DNA of 64,000 bases. It comes from Metaphire vulgaris. Taxonomy: Eukaryota > Annelida > Clitellata > Crassiclitellata > Megascolecidae. The stretch lies in the NCBI GenBank assembly GCA_018105865.1, contig CM030856.1:8300653-8364652 (forward strand), given 5' to 3'. The notes under the pieces were generated by a model. That model searched no databases and had not been told where the DNA came from. It saw only the letters and a program-made list of their open reading frames with translations. How positions within the stretch are numbered: the first letter of the stretch is position 1; each line of letters starts with the position of its first letter. This document shows positions 25,561 to 36,883 of the stretch, one piece after another. The translations under genes were made by a program, and so were the position numbers.

Positions 25561-27974
25561 CGCCTTTCGCTCGCCTCTCGGTCTCTCTTATCTCTCCTTT
25601 CTTCCATTAAGTACCCCTCCCCACACTATGTAGGCCTACATGTCCATAGTTAGAGGTACCCGTGCGCATACTTATCACCGTGACCTGGGCTCGAACCAGC
25701 ATCCCATTCGTGTCTGGTCTAGAACGTTCAACCAACGTAATAAACATTCCAACATACTCATCTGTCAGTACTCAATATAATCAACAAAATCAGACGATAC
25801 TGTTCGAGTATACTGCACGCGAAACTGTATTGTCAGAATGGTATACTGATTACAGTATGGCCACTGGGACAGCTTTCGGTCAAAACTCATATCCTAACTT
25901 CGTTTGCTCTGATTATTCTAGAACCTAGACGATTCTTTCGCCATTCTCAATCTATTTGGTTCTACTTCCAGCACAAATTTGATCAGGTATTTTGATGGAA
26001 AGGTCAAATACCAAGTTGATTCACAATAACCTATCTGTTGCATTATATTACATCTCACTAGTGGCGGTTCCAGGACTTCTTGGTAGGAAGGATGAAATGA
26101 ATTTATAGGAAGTTGGTGGGGATGAAAAGAGAGGGGAAATCAATAAACTTTGCCGAAAAAGAAAAAAAGCTGACAAACAAAAAAGGCAAATTTTCCCGAA
26201 ATTTACTAGAGTCTAACTAGACCTTTACCGACAAATAGGTTGACAAGCAAAAAAAAGCAAGCCGTAGTTTTCACCGTCACTTTACTTGATTTTTACCCCA
26301 AAATAGTTTGACAAGCAAAAAAGTCCGGTGGGGAATGCATCCCCACTCATCCCCCACGTGGAAAGGCCCACTGCATCTCACTAATGTATCGAAATCAAAG
26401 GATAACGTCGGATATCGATTATACGGTAAAAGCATGATAACGATGTTCCAGAAATACTGCACATTATTAGGCCTCATCAGATAATTAATAGTAGTACGGA
26501 CTCGGGCGCTCTACCGAAGAGTCCAAGCAGAGGCGTAGCGATGAGGACAGGGGGCATAAGCCCCCGGGCGCTGAAGGAGGGGGGCGCCAAAATTGGGTAT
26601 ATGGGTAAGTGAAACGCATAATAAAGTAGAAGAAACATGTGCGACGACCTTCTTTTTATGTATTTTTTTGGCTCGTCAGCACTTACTTTTCCCCCGGGCG
26701 CCGGATACCCTCGCTACGCCTCTGAGTCCAAGTCAGGAAAGCATCAGATGCCTCGAATAAAGTCGGATCCTGAAGCGATTTATCTCTGACAAGAGTAAAC
26801 TCTGCTTTAACTACTTCTACTGCGACTTCTGTTGTTCACGTATACTTGAGATTGCCTATATACAGCTCACAGTCAATTCGACGAGTGCATGTATAACCAG
26901 GATTTCGCCAGAGTTTATCTCTACGGCTGTTTAAGTGGCAGTTCCATCCCATCGCCATTCTCCGACATTGCAATACTGTATCTCTTGGTCCTAACGGATA
27001 TGTGGGTCCACTTAATTCACGGAGCTAGATAAATATAGGACGTTGCTTCTTAATTTGCCCTGCCCTGCTCAGTGGCGGTTCCAGAAAATCTTGGTGGGGG
27101 ATGAAAAGAAATTTATAGGAAGTTGGTGGGGGATGCAAAGTTAAGAACAAAAGAAATTAGAGGGGAAACGGTAATTCTTAGTGTTTTGCCTACTACTAAA
27201 TGTTAATAAACCTTGCCAGGAAAGGCTGACAAGCAAAAAACGTCATTCGCAGTATATTTTTGATTTTTGAGTAGATTTTTTGTTAAACTTACCGCAAAAA
27301 TAGGTTGACAAGCAAAAACCTCCGGTGGGGGATGCATTCCCAGTCATCAACATGGTGGAACCGCCACTGGTCCTGCTTCCAGGAGGGATGTTTATAACTT
27401 TATAAGCGTTTGAGGTTCATGTGTCCCTTTAACCTTAGATTTACAGTGTAAGTCGCTCTACGCATGTTGATTCACTGGTCTATATAAGCTTTCGAGTTGT
27501 AGACAGCGTTAAGATCAACGGTATAGATAACTAAGCGAATCCAGAAGAAGAGGATTACCAGAACTATAGATCTGATGCAGCGATGTCGCCAGGAATTTTG
27601 GGTTGAGGGGGGGGCAAACGGGGTCTGGCGTGTCAGATTCCTTACCCCAACCCCCACACACACACCCTCCACAAAACGCTTTCTCACCGGATTTGCGCAA
27701 ATCTGGTAGGTGGTCTGGGGCAGGTTGGAGGAGGTGGGGGAGTTGCCCCATTTGCTCCCACCCACCCCTAATGATCTGATGGATTAAAGATGCTTGGAAA
27801 GATTTCTCTTAAAACTCAGAAAATTAGAGTTCAGTTTCGTTGGAAACATTTCTTTCGTAATTCTTTCTGACATATTTCTGGCATGTCTAGAACCGATTTA
27901 TAAAATGACTAGTTGTACACGCAGGTATTATGACATATAATAATAATAATACATTAATAATAATAATAATAATA

Positions 27975-28031
<57 letters not shown>

Positions 28032-29124
28032 CTGACTTTGGTTTGGCTTATTATCATTTCTCATGCGCTGTAAACCACTGTCGCTCATAAAATCCTCTAT
28101 TCCAAGTTTTGTTAAAATCCATTACAGTTGTCATCTTTGAGTCAGCAAAAAAGGCAATTTGCCTTATACAATGTCTAAACAGATCGTATATAAAATTTCA
28201 GTTCTTAATAGGCCTAATTCTGTTGTAATGAACACTGTCTATATAGACTAATCGAACAGGGCCTATACTGTATACTATAATATGCCTAATCTAATATCCC
28301 ATTGCGCTTGTCACTTTTAAATGCATTCACATTCTGTAGGTAGCTGAAACAGTCTTAGGCTCTTAGCATCTTATAATATTCGTTACATCTAGTTCCGCCT
28401 AACTCCACCTCGGGCACTAAAGAAATGTTGTTTATACCGCCAACTAGTATTACAATTTACTAAGTCATATACTGTACTGTATATACTGTAATGTAAATCT
28501 GATTAGCGGATTCTGTACACGGGGATAACAGTTTCTATTAGCAGTCCACGCTTTGTGTGTGATTTATTCCGTATAGGGTATCTGGAGCACATTCATCGTC
28601 CTGGTAATACCATTGTCGTGGTCCACTGTGTTGACCTGGACGCGATCGACGAAAGCGGTAAGATGTTTCAAGATTACGATCGAATAAACCATTGCGAAGC
28701 CATCCGGTCACCACCACCCCCCTTCCCCCACTTCATCTCTTTCTCTTTCGTAGCTCTAATATTTACGACGGTCACGCTGGTCGGTCGCCATGGAGACGAA
28801 CTCCAAAGCCATCCGATGCAAATATATTTAATTTATCAAAGTCACCGCAGATGTCTGCAACTAAACAGTTCGCTGTTGAGGCTTAGGGCAAGAAGACAGA
28901 AAGACAGAAAGACAGAAAGACAGACAGAGCGAGACGGAGACAGATACGAAGACAGAGACAGAGACAGCGACAGCGAGATTGAGACAGAGAGATGGAAAGG
29001 CAGAGACAGAGCTGATTATTGAAAGAAAAGAAACAGACAGAAGCAGACAAAGAGAGAGAGAGAGAGAGACAGGTAGACAGAGACAGACAGACAGAGATCG
29101 AGAGAGGGAGTTATTGCAGATGAG

Positions 29125-29183
<59 letters not shown>

Positions 29184-29184
29184 T

Positions 29185-29230
<46 letters not shown>

Positions 29231-31084
29231 GGCGATTAGTTGTCAGTTGTACGTCTTCTGTTTACTTCTTCGTGTTCTCGTTTATATTAAAACCCGTTTT
29301 CCTATCGTCTACCGATCTCTGGCGAATCTCCGGAGGCCACTGCCGCCGCACACGGCTATAGGCGCTTTTAATCGGAAGAGACGGATAGAAAGCTCCGACA
29401 GTTGTACAGAATCCCCGGATGGTCGTTTTCTCTGCACAGCGCCGCTCTAATCTGAGCGGTTGCAGGCGGTCTTCTTGAAGACGTCAGGAAATCGTCGATG
29501 CGATCGAAGACGGGAGGCGGATTGTTGTTCTTTAAGCTCACGCCTTATAGGACCTACACGAATTCAGAGCGAAATTACATCGTCAATCTGGGGTTCGGTA
29601 ATTAATCGGTGGCGTAGCTAGGGATCCAGAATAAGGAACACTGTCGTCTCTACAGACCATTGCAACTGCTTCAGACCCGGCTAGAGGACTTCTTGGGAAG
29701 CGCCCTGGGCTTCCCCCCCCCCATTAGGGTCCGCTGGATGCCAGTCGAAAAAGGACAATATTAGGCTCAAATCGGCACACGCCCTACCACATCCCTAACT
29801 AATACAATGTTCTCATCGGTTTTTGCACGATTCTCTCGACCAGTCTCTGCCCCGCCTTCCAGTGCCCCTCGTATCCATGGCAATGCCGTCGTCTACCCTT
29901 GATTTTTCATTTCTGTACAAACTTACATAGATTTATTTTTATATACTAGATGCCGTCTATCTAAGGCTAAGTCAGCCGAAAGTTGACGCCTTGGAGGGTT
30001 GACGTCAAATATTCGCCATTTTGGTACGCTGTCGCCATGGTTACCATTGTCTAGATATCTACAGCGTATATATATATTTAGTTGAAAGACTCCATAACAA
30101 CAGTGTGCCAAAATGGCGGAAATCTGGCGTCACTTACTTTCTGATACCGTACTGACGTAGACTCTGTCTTGCAATATTAAAGTCTATGGTTTCGAAAAAA
30201 CTTTTGCTGTTTTGATGAATTGTTTGTCGTGGTCGCTCTTTGAATATTTGCGGCACTTCGTTTGAATTCCTTAAACAAAACCAGGCAGTCTATAAGACTC
30301 GTAATAATAATATTATTACAAACTGAAAGTTATTTCCTGGAAGACGTCTTGCTCTAGAAAAGGGTAGGGCGAATATTGAATGTCCTAGATTGATTGATTT
30401 CTTTGCATTGGAGTCGACACTCTGGAAGTGTATAACACAGTGTTTATTCTAGACCTTCTCTGGGGAGGAATTCCCCCAGTTTTAAAATCCCCTAAATTTT
30501 TTTATATGTTGGCTGGGGGATGGAAATTTCCCCCAAAAGTGTGGAGACTCAGACCTTGTTCTCCCAAACATTTCAAAATCTCCCCAATGTCAAGGTGGCT
30601 AGAATAAACACTGGTATAACATATTTACTACGATTTTAGTATGATTATGATCATGACTATGATTGGAATTATTGTTATTGATTCTGAAAACCTGCTCAAA
30701 TGGGACTTGGAATTCAATACCAAGTAGTGTATCGATTAGGATGCTATACAGTACGTTGGTGTTGGTTGGATTTGAAGAAGAAATAGAGTAAGACGGCTTG
30801 ATTCGGCGGCGAATGGAAAGACCCAAAGCGATTTGAATATCCTAGTCCTATTTCTGCTCTTCGCTTAAGCGGCTTCACGCCGGCAACCAACATTGAACCG
30901 AAAGCGAAATGTCTGAACCTGTAAGCTATAAGCCTAGGCCTATCTTCCACGCGTTGTGCTCCTCTTTGTGCCATTGGCACCAGGGGCGTAGCCAGGAATT
31001 TGATTTGGGGTATATATTTGGAGGCGGATATATATTGTTATACATATTATGTAATAGGCACAATGGCACATATATATTACTGTG

Positions 31085-31156
<72 letters not shown>

Positions 31157-32698
31157 ATAAATATATATTATATATAAAAATTAGACTAGACTTATAGCCT
31201 ACACTTCATTTAAATGCGATCTTGTTAAGTTATAATCCACTAGGTATTCGGCTGGACCTTCATTTGTTTTTCCTTATTCTCGCACAGTCATTGGCGCTAG
31301 TTGTTTCTCAGTGTGCGGTCCTAAGCTCTGGAATTCACTGCAAACATTACTCTGTATAACTAACAGTTTATCATCTTTCAGATCTGGTCTTAAAACGCAT
31401 CTGTTTGACTTGGCTTATCCCCTTAGATTGCTCTCCCGCCGTTTCGGACTGATCTTCTTGCACGACCTGGCTCTAATTCTATTCGGATTTGGTGCGCCAT
31501 CGGCTGATGCCCTGGGCATTACGATAGTGGCGCTATAGAAGTTGATTGATCGATTGATAAAATTATATTTATTCGTTCGTTCGGTTTTAGTTTGTTCAGT
31601 CGTTCAACTATATAGGCCTAGATTCACTCGTGTGACGAAAATATTAATGCGCTTCATATGTCACGTTTTCGATTAGTTTTTCAATTCACTTCTGCTGCTT
31701 GCCGTTCTGTTAATTAAGCAATTTCGCCTCTGACGCGCCACCCTTTTCATAAGTACATCAATCGAGACGCTTCATACTCTGCTCTTAAATCGCTTTCCAG
31801 TTCTGATAATATAATGCAAAGACTGGTTCTAAAAATCAATCCAATAATCACACACTACAGTCTTTTGCCTTCATTGTGAATGCTTAGGCCCTCCTAGTAC
31901 TAGGCCTATATAGTCTTCCATAAACACAAAGAATGGCAAGTAGACAAGCAAGTAAGTAAAATCTCGTGGATTTATACAGAAGCGTAGTGTGCACCTTTGT
32001 CGCCCATGGCCCATGACCATATCTGCCGCCCCAGGTACAAAAGAAAAAAGAGAGATAGTGATGACGCTCGCCCCTTAAAAACCCATCACAACAAATCGGC
32101 ATCAGAAAATTTGCTGACAAGCAAAAAAGGTCTCGCTTTTCAAATTTTCCGCCCCCAACTGTGTGCATTTCGCAAGGTTTGCCGTCCCCAGTCGTGTGCT
32201 GCCCATGGCTAAAGCCATGATGGCCATTGGCACGCTACACCTCTGGATTCATATAACGCTTTGGAAGTAGTGTAGGCCGATAGTAGCTGTTTAATTTCTA
32301 AGTCTCTCTTGAAATCGCTGCAGTCGAGCGGCAAGGTGCAATATTATTGTCAGCCAGGCAAAAGTCGCTATAGGCAGTCGTAAATAGAGCTGTAAATAGG
32401 AAGACTCCGTTTTAATTTTTCCAGATGATCCGGAAGAGTTCGCCGAGGAAGCTTCGGTCCGAGGCTGGGATCACCACAGGAACAGAATCAAAGCCATCGA
32501 TGACAAATATCGATGGAAGCTCAACGAAAACGGGGTCAGCGGAATTTTTTATCGTGAATATTTTGCGAAAATGACGCTCATTGCAGCATTTGTTTTAATT
32601 TTTGACGAAGTGAAATTTAATAGACCCCAAGTGAGCTGTTTTGTCACTGTATTCTGCGACATATGTTAGTCTGTTGCCAGGGGCGTAGCGACAGGGAG

Positions 32699-32767
<69 letters not shown>

Positions 32768-32935
32768 TATATATACCCCCCTCCACGCAAAAAATCAGGC
32801 TACCTTAAAGTTTTTAATGTGTTTTTAAGATTTTCAACGTTTTTAAAGATTTATACCCTCCAAATCACATTATACCCCCTCCCTAAATCAAATTCCTGAC
32901 TACGCCACTGTATTTTGCGGAATCGAATGCGAAAG

Positions 32936-33025
<90 letters not shown>

Positions 33026-34225
33026 TTCGACAAATGGAAGCTGGAATATGAGTGACACGTCGTAGCTTTTAACACGGTGTAAAGATTCTGCTAGACCACT
33101 TAGAACTAAGTAAGGATGTTAGTCGGCTTTTACTTATGTCTATATTTTGCTCTTCTTGGTTGTTTCCGTTTAATTTTTCCAGAGCTGCAAAATAATAGGG
33201 GACTGTCCATTAATTACGTCAACAAATTAGGGGAGGGGCTTGAAAAAGTTTGACAGTTGTTGAAGGGGGAGGGTGGTCAAGAGACGTTGACGTCAACAAT
33301 TGCATTTTTTTACAATTGATTGACATTTTACCAAAAATAGCTTTATTGATTCAAATCTTACTGCATATTATGATTATTGCTCTTATCAGTCTTGCGTCAA
33401 AAGATCTGCTACCTGATTCTTCAATGTCCTAAGCGGTCAGATGCAGATCTAGCGGGTTTTGGTCTTTCTCTAGTTCAGTGGCGGCTCCAGGATTTGGCAA
33501 GTATGGGTCGCTGGGGTAGCAGCTTCTAAGCTGATTCATTGTTGAATGTACCTAGAACCAACACTGAAATTGGTAAGAGAGCTTTTTCTATTTCTGGGCC
33601 TAAAGTCTGGAACTCTCTCCCTGCGGCTGTCAGATCTTCCAATTCACTGAGCATCTTCCGATCCAGACTTAAGACACATCTCTTTCAATTGGCGTTTCCT
33701 CCATAGTCCGTCTCACTCTCTCCCTCTGACTGATCTCTGGAATGACCTGGATCTTTTGCGGATTGATTTTGAAGTACCATCGATTGATACCTTGGGTATT
33801 AGAACTGGTGCTATAGAAGTGCATAATTATTATTATTATTAAGCACGGGAGCGCCAATCATTTGTTGATAGCTATGTATCAGTAAATATATGGTCCCGAC
33901 CCCCAACTGGGGGCCACTGGAGGACAGACATTCGATAGGGGGACACGGGTTCCTCCCGATCCCCCTCCATTTGGATCCGCCACTGCTTTAATTGATTCGA
34001 TTTGTTCTTTGTTCCTGTGCTTTGCAGCTGCCTGGAAAAATCAGAACTGAAAGTGGAAAGCCGGGTGACGTCATCGTTCAGACGGCGTGCCAGGAAAAAG
34101 CGGGTCTCATCGTGGTGGGGTCGAGAGGTCAGGGAAAACTGAGGAGGGCGATAATGGGCAGCGTCAGTGACTACGTCCTGCACAACTCCAAGTGCCCGGT
34201 TGTCATCTGCCGCCAAAAGGACTGA
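23645..34225 (+). CDS. Universal stress protein (UspA family), 4 exons, 153 aa
   Basis: Exons 23645-23717, 28577-28657, 32425-32534 and 34028-34225 join in phase (462 bases). Exon 1 gives MAATPPNVVLIAVDSSRQAE; the join to exon 2 restores AFNWYLEHIHRPGNTIVVVH. The last exon holds GKPGDVIVQTACQEKAGLIV, GSRGQGKLRRAIMGSVSDYV and CPVVIC. The G-x-x-G-x9-G-S pattern at GSRGQGKLRRAIMGS is the ATP-binding loop of the ATP-binding UspA class. The fold is a Rossmann-like cytosolic domain, usually dimeric; its role in animals is little known and generally tied to stress. Length is typical for a single-domain protein. The exon 3 donor (GTCAGC) is weak. Introns total about 10 kb and are full of MITEs, SINEs, LINE ends and microsatellites, yet no lesion was seen in the coding part. 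Confidence 0.9.
24021..24203. mobile_element. hAT-like MITE, CAGTGGCGGCTCC family, copy 2
   Basis: Opens CAGTGGCGGCTCTAGG and closes GGAGCCGCCACTG, with the perfect duplication GATAATAT. It is in intron 1 of the stress-protein gene. Confidence 0.92.
24700..24815 (-). repeat. SINE-like repeat S1, copy 3
   Basis: Carries CATTGACGTCAACTTGGATG, CCTATGGTAGCCTCTCAAAA and AGAGGCCTAATAGTAGTTTA in the same order as the other two copies. Limits are approximate. Confidence 0.4.
24876..24948. repeat. Cluster of TTAATCGATTAA palindromes
   Basis: Within about 70 bases the words AATCGATTAA occur four times, one with a truncated side. Around it lie no clear transposon ends. Confidence 0.6.
25424..25560. 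repeat. (CT)n / (CTGT)n microsatellite
   Basis: Mixed CTCTCT and CTGT units over about 135 bases. Frames across it, rich in Leu/Ser or Arg/Glu, are artefacts. Confidence 0.95.
26059..26373. mobile_element. hAT-like MITE, CAGTGGCGGTTCC family, copy 1
   Basis: Opens TAGTGGCGGTTCCAGG and ends GGAAAGGCCCACTG, flanked by the perfect duplication CATCTCAC. Inner words TTGACAAGCAAAAA and GGTGGGGATGA are shared with copy 2. Confidence 0.85.
26528..26724. mobile_element. hAT-like MITE, CAGAGGCGTAGCG family, copy 2
   Basis: Ends CAGAGGCGTAGCGAT and TCGCTACGCCTCTG, with the perfect duplication AGTCCAAG. Confidence 0.92.
27070..27369. mobile_element. hAT-like MITE, CAGTGGCGGTTCC family, copy 2
   Basis: Opens CAGTGGCGGTTCCAGAA and closes TGGAACCGCCACTG. 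Flanks GCCCTGCT / GTCCTGCT (7 of 8). Confidence 0.88.
27580..27770. mobile_element. Probable MITE flanked by GATCTGATG repeats
   Basis: GATCTGATG stands at both edges as a direct repeat. The interior opens CAGCGATGTCGCCAGGAATT and has G-rich then C-rich halves. No exact inverted end is visible, so limits are provisional. Confidence 0.4.
27940..28031. repeat. (AAT)n microsatellite
   Basis: About 30 AAT units with one short interruption, in the same intron of the stress-protein gene. Confidence 0.95.
28888..29228. repeat. Compound AGAC / GA / GATA / TA microsatellite
   Basis: Four arrays run one into another: AGAC-rich to about 29030, GA, then GATA (29127-29153), GACA and a final TA array. 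It starts about 230 bases after exon 2 of the stress-protein gene. Confidence 0.9.
29229..30437. other. Intron 2 stretch without a recognisable feature
   Basis: No exon with matching phase, no LINE motif and no paired transposon ends were found. At 29607 GGTGGCGTAGCTAGGGATCC looks like one end of a CAGNGGCGTAGC element without its partner. Confidence 0.35.
30438..30613. mobile_element. hAT-like MITE, CAGTGTTTATTCTAG family, copy 3 (reverse)
   Basis: Opens CAGTGTTTATTCTAGACC and closes GCTAGAATAAACACTG, with the perfect duplication GTATAACA. It is inverted relative to 7818. Confidence 0.92.
30981..31152. mobile_element. Left end of a CAGGGGCGTAGC MITE running into a (TA)n array
   Basis: CAGGGGCGTAGCCAGGAATT and TTGGGGTATATA match the family; a TA array occupies 31087-31152. 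The right terminus was not found, so the element is truncated or its end has been lost beyond the array. Confidence 0.6.
31210..31560 (+). pseudogene. 3' end of a CR1/L2-like LINE
   Basis: The frame reads SFVFPYSRTVIGASCFSV, then CGPKLWNSLQ...SLSSFRSGLKTHLF, the hallmark C-terminus of CR1/L2-type ORF2 proteins. It is followed by GGCGCTATAGAAGTTGATTG and GATTGAT repeats. Only the last part of the element is present (5'-truncated), with substitutions. Confidence 0.8.
31940..32370 (+). repeat. SINE-like repeat S3, split by a MITE
   Basis: Left part GCAAGTAAGTAAAATCTCGT GG and right part ATAACGCTTTGGAAGTAGTG through CAGCCAGGCAAAAGTC match one continuous copy at 55268-55410. The MITE 31977-32245 lies between. 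Confidence 0.6.
31977..32245. mobile_element. hAT-like MITE CAGAAGCGTAGTG, nested in SINE S3
   Basis: Opens CAGAAGCGTAGTGTGC and closes GGCACGCTACACCTCTG. Flanks GATTTATA / GATTCATA (7 of 8). Interior words GCCCATGG and GACAAGCAAAAAAGGTC recur in 37348-37870. Confidence 0.82.
32678..32910. mobile_element. CAGGGGCGTAGC MITE containing a (TA)n expansion
   Basis: Opens CAGGGGCGTAGCGACAGG, closes CCTGACTACGCCACTG. Flanks TCTGTTGC / TATTTTGC (6 of 8). At the place where sister copies have a short TATATATACCCC, this one has TA repeats over 32699-32764. It lies between exons 3 and 4 of the stress-protein gene. Confidence 0.8.
32939..33024. repeat. (TG)n microsatellite
   Basis: About 43 TG units, 30 bases beyond the MITE of 32678-32910. 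Confidence 0.97.
33476..33985. mobile_element. CAGTGGCGGCTCC MITE interrupted by a LINE end
   Basis: Opens CAGTGGCGGCTCCAGG, closes GGATCCGCCACTG. Flanks CTCTAGTT / CTTTAATT (6 of 8). Other copies are about 185 bases; here a 300-base LINE 3' end splits it. It ends 42 bases before exon 4 of the stress-protein gene. Confidence 0.75.
33545..33840 (+). pseudogene. 3' end of a CR1/L2-like LINE with (TTA)n tail
   Basis: Translates as GKRAFSISGPKVWNSLPAAV, then SIFRSRLKTHLFQLAFPP and a stop, followed by GGTGCTATAGAAGTGCATAA and a short ATT run. It is a severely 5'-truncated copy, but the preserved codons look younger than those at 31210 or 50110. Confidence 0.8.
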
Positions 34226-34864
34226 ACGTATAAGACACGTCACGTGACATCTCCTCCACTCTATCTATAATGAATTCAGGGATATTTTTACACCCCCTAA
34301 CACCTCCAACCCCCTAATTTGAGGTCGACATCCACAAAATTTGGTAATGTGACAATGGTATGCATACAAAATGCATGTTAATTAGCTCCGGACATCCCCA
34401 ATTTGAGGTCGACACCCCCCAAATTCACAATCCTAGAAATATCCCTGAATGAAGCTATATTTTTGCGTCCAGACTCCGTAATCGATCGACGGCCAACTAT
34501 AGAACTGAATATGTAATAAGCTAATAAGCAGTGGCGTAACCAGGATTTCCGAATGGAGGGGGCACATTGGCACTTTCGGGTGAAAAAATCTCTTGACAAA
34601 CGAAACAAAAAGATGGTCGTGTCAACCAGACCCAGTTTGAACATTCGCACATTCTCTTTGAGCATATTACCTACTCTCCTCTACCCCCAAAAGTTGCCCA
34701 ACTATTTTGCACAAATCCCACGACCGGTCCCAGCCCGAATGGGGGGCCGGGCTTCCCCTTGCCAATGTCAATGTCATTTCATCAATGACTGGGGAAGCCT
34801 TTCCAATTGCTCAGTCCTGAATATATCAAATGCCGTCTCTTTTCCACATTTTCGTGGATTCGAT
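34226..34864. other. Downstream of the stress-protein gene
   Basis: 3' flank and probable UTR. At 34532 CAGTGGCGTAACCAGGATTT is one end of a CAGTGGCG element whose partner I could not place. No further gene is seen. Confidence 0.35.
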
Positions 34865-35200
34865 CAGGGGCGTAGCTACGGGGGGGGGGGTATATCGCTA
34901 TATATACCCCAGTGTTGGAGTTGTGAAATTTGAGCTGGGGTGGGGTGGGGGTTGAGGACTGAAATTCAATGAACAACAGAGACTGCATGTACCCCCCCTA
35001 TGTTATTTTTGTGAGGGTTGCAAAGTTAGCTGGGGTTCAATCCCCAACACTCCCCCGCAACTCCAACACTGCACCCCAAAAAAAACCCCATCAGACTACC
35101 TTAAAAATTTTTACGTGTTTTTAAGATTTTCAAAAGTTTTTTCAGATTTATGCCCCCATCTCATTATACCCCTCAAATCAAATTCCTGGCGACGCCCCTG
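34865..35200. mobile_element. CAGGGGCGTAGC-family MITE
   Basis: Opens CAGGGGCGTAGCTACG, closes GGCGACGCCCCTG, with the perfect duplication GATTCGAT. Confidence 0.92.
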
Positions 35201-35695
35201 GATTCGATTCGTCGTTTCTTGTTAAACACTACTATCTAGACCATTTGTCAGAGTCCTCGTACCAGGGTTGGATTGGCCTGGCAAACCAGCCCGGGAAATT
35301 TTGACATTGCCTTACAAAGGCAGGCCCGTCTTTATGTGTTGGAACTTGGGCACTGTGCCCGGGGCCCCGCGCATCTTATGGCCCCGCGCGCTCCAGCCTT
35401 TTATGTTTTGACCTCTATTTGCTTATCATCTTCTGGAGGATAAATTAATTGAAAGAGCAAGAACCAAAAAGTGATCTTTTTTGCTCGTAAACTTTTTCGA
35501 GCATCAGAAAAAAGCTTTTTAATCCCGCCGGGGCCTTCATATATCGCGGGACCCTAGGCACGTGTCTACATTGCGTATGCCTTAAAATGACACTGCATGG
35601 ATCCAACCCATCCGGGGCCCCGCAGGCCGCCAGGTGCCAGGAACCTCACACTGGCGAAAGACGGACATGTACAAAGGTGGGACGCCCCGGGCAAG

Positions 35696-35880
35696 CAGTG
35701 GCGGCTCAACGGAAGGGGGCAGGGGGCCGTGCCCCCTATTGAGTGCCTGGCCCCCAGTGGCCCCCCTGTTGGGACCCTATACTTAATGCTACATACATTA
35801 AACAACAAATGGTTGGCCCCCATGGTTAGAAGTTGCCACCCCAACGGCCCCCCACTTGCCAAACCCTGGAGCCGCCACTG
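35696..35880. mobile_element. hAT-like MITE, CAGTGGCGGCTCC family, copy 4 (reverse)
   Basis: Opens CAGTGGCGGCTCAACGG and closes CTGGAGCCGCCACTG, with the perfect duplication CGGGCAAG. Confidence 0.92.
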
Positions 35881-35888
35881 CGGGCAAG

Positions 35889-36825
35889 TATAATGTGGGA
35901 GGCCCAGTTGCCAACCACATGGCCCATTTGCCAACCACAGAGCAATCCCGGGCTCCTAGGCAGAGTAGTTACGGGTTCCTAGGAAGTTTGAAAACTGGAG
36001 ATGACCTGTTTTGCTTGTGTCAGACTACTCGACTAAACAGGCGTTCATTGCTGCGCCACCTAGCGAATGCCGAGCAAACCTTGTGACGCCGATGCAAAGC
36101 ATATTTAGCATAAATTTCCGGAGAAATTGATAAACGCTGAATTGAATCGCTGTAATCTAAATAGGATTCGTAATTCCGGTTTTTGATGCAGAAGTTTTTT
36201 AAGTTTTTAAGGCAGTGATTTGCAATCTCGTCAATTTCACACCTTTTTTATAATGCAAAATTAGAACATACATGAGAAAACTTCGCTTAACCGTGTTACT
36301 ACGACCCAAATAACGGGAAAACAAAGCGCAAAATGCTATGGCAGATATAGGCCTGTTTCTGCAATAAATCAAATGAAATTATTAACGAGTAATGTAACCA
36401 CGGGAATTTGTACTGTACGCATTTACGTACATAGGCCTATGCATGCATAAATATTTGTAATTTGTGTATGCATGCAATTCGCGTATACATAAAGGTGAAA
36501 TAGCTTCGCAGAGAGCTTGAGGAAGACAGAAAAATGCAAAATTTTTACACATATAGCCTCTGAAAACGGGAGATGACCTTTTTGTTTGTGTCAGACTATT
36601 TTTCACCACGTTGGAGGAGTAAACCGAGCAGTGCTCGAATTGTGAGAAAATGAAAGGGGTGTCATGGCGAGCGTGGTGTTTTAAGAATTTACACTTTTGT
36701 CATTTTTGCATTTCTCTAGGGAGGGTCTGCCATTTTAAAGGGGGAGCTGAACCCCAACCCCCCAGCAATTCGAGCTCTGGAACCAAGTGTACAAAATCGG
36801 CGATGACCTTTTTGCTTGTCAGGCT

Positions 36826-36883
<58 letters not shown>

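Noticed and set aside
25230..25610. Arg/Glu-rich protein of about 125 residues
   Set aside because: It is the translation of a CT/CTGT microsatellite and lacks splice context.
25660..25770. tRNA-like B box on the minus strand (GCTGGTTCGAGCCCAGG)
   Set aside because: No convincing A box or acceptor stem at the right distance; at most a SINE remnant.
28860..29022. Arg/Asp-rich extension after stress-protein exon 2
   Set aside because: A good donor (GTAAGA) ends the exon at 28657; the extension is AGAC-repeat sequence.
33183..33310. GGGGACTGTCCATTAATTACG sequence resembling a widely distributed repeat end
   Set aside because: I could not find its partner end or a target duplication, so no element is called.
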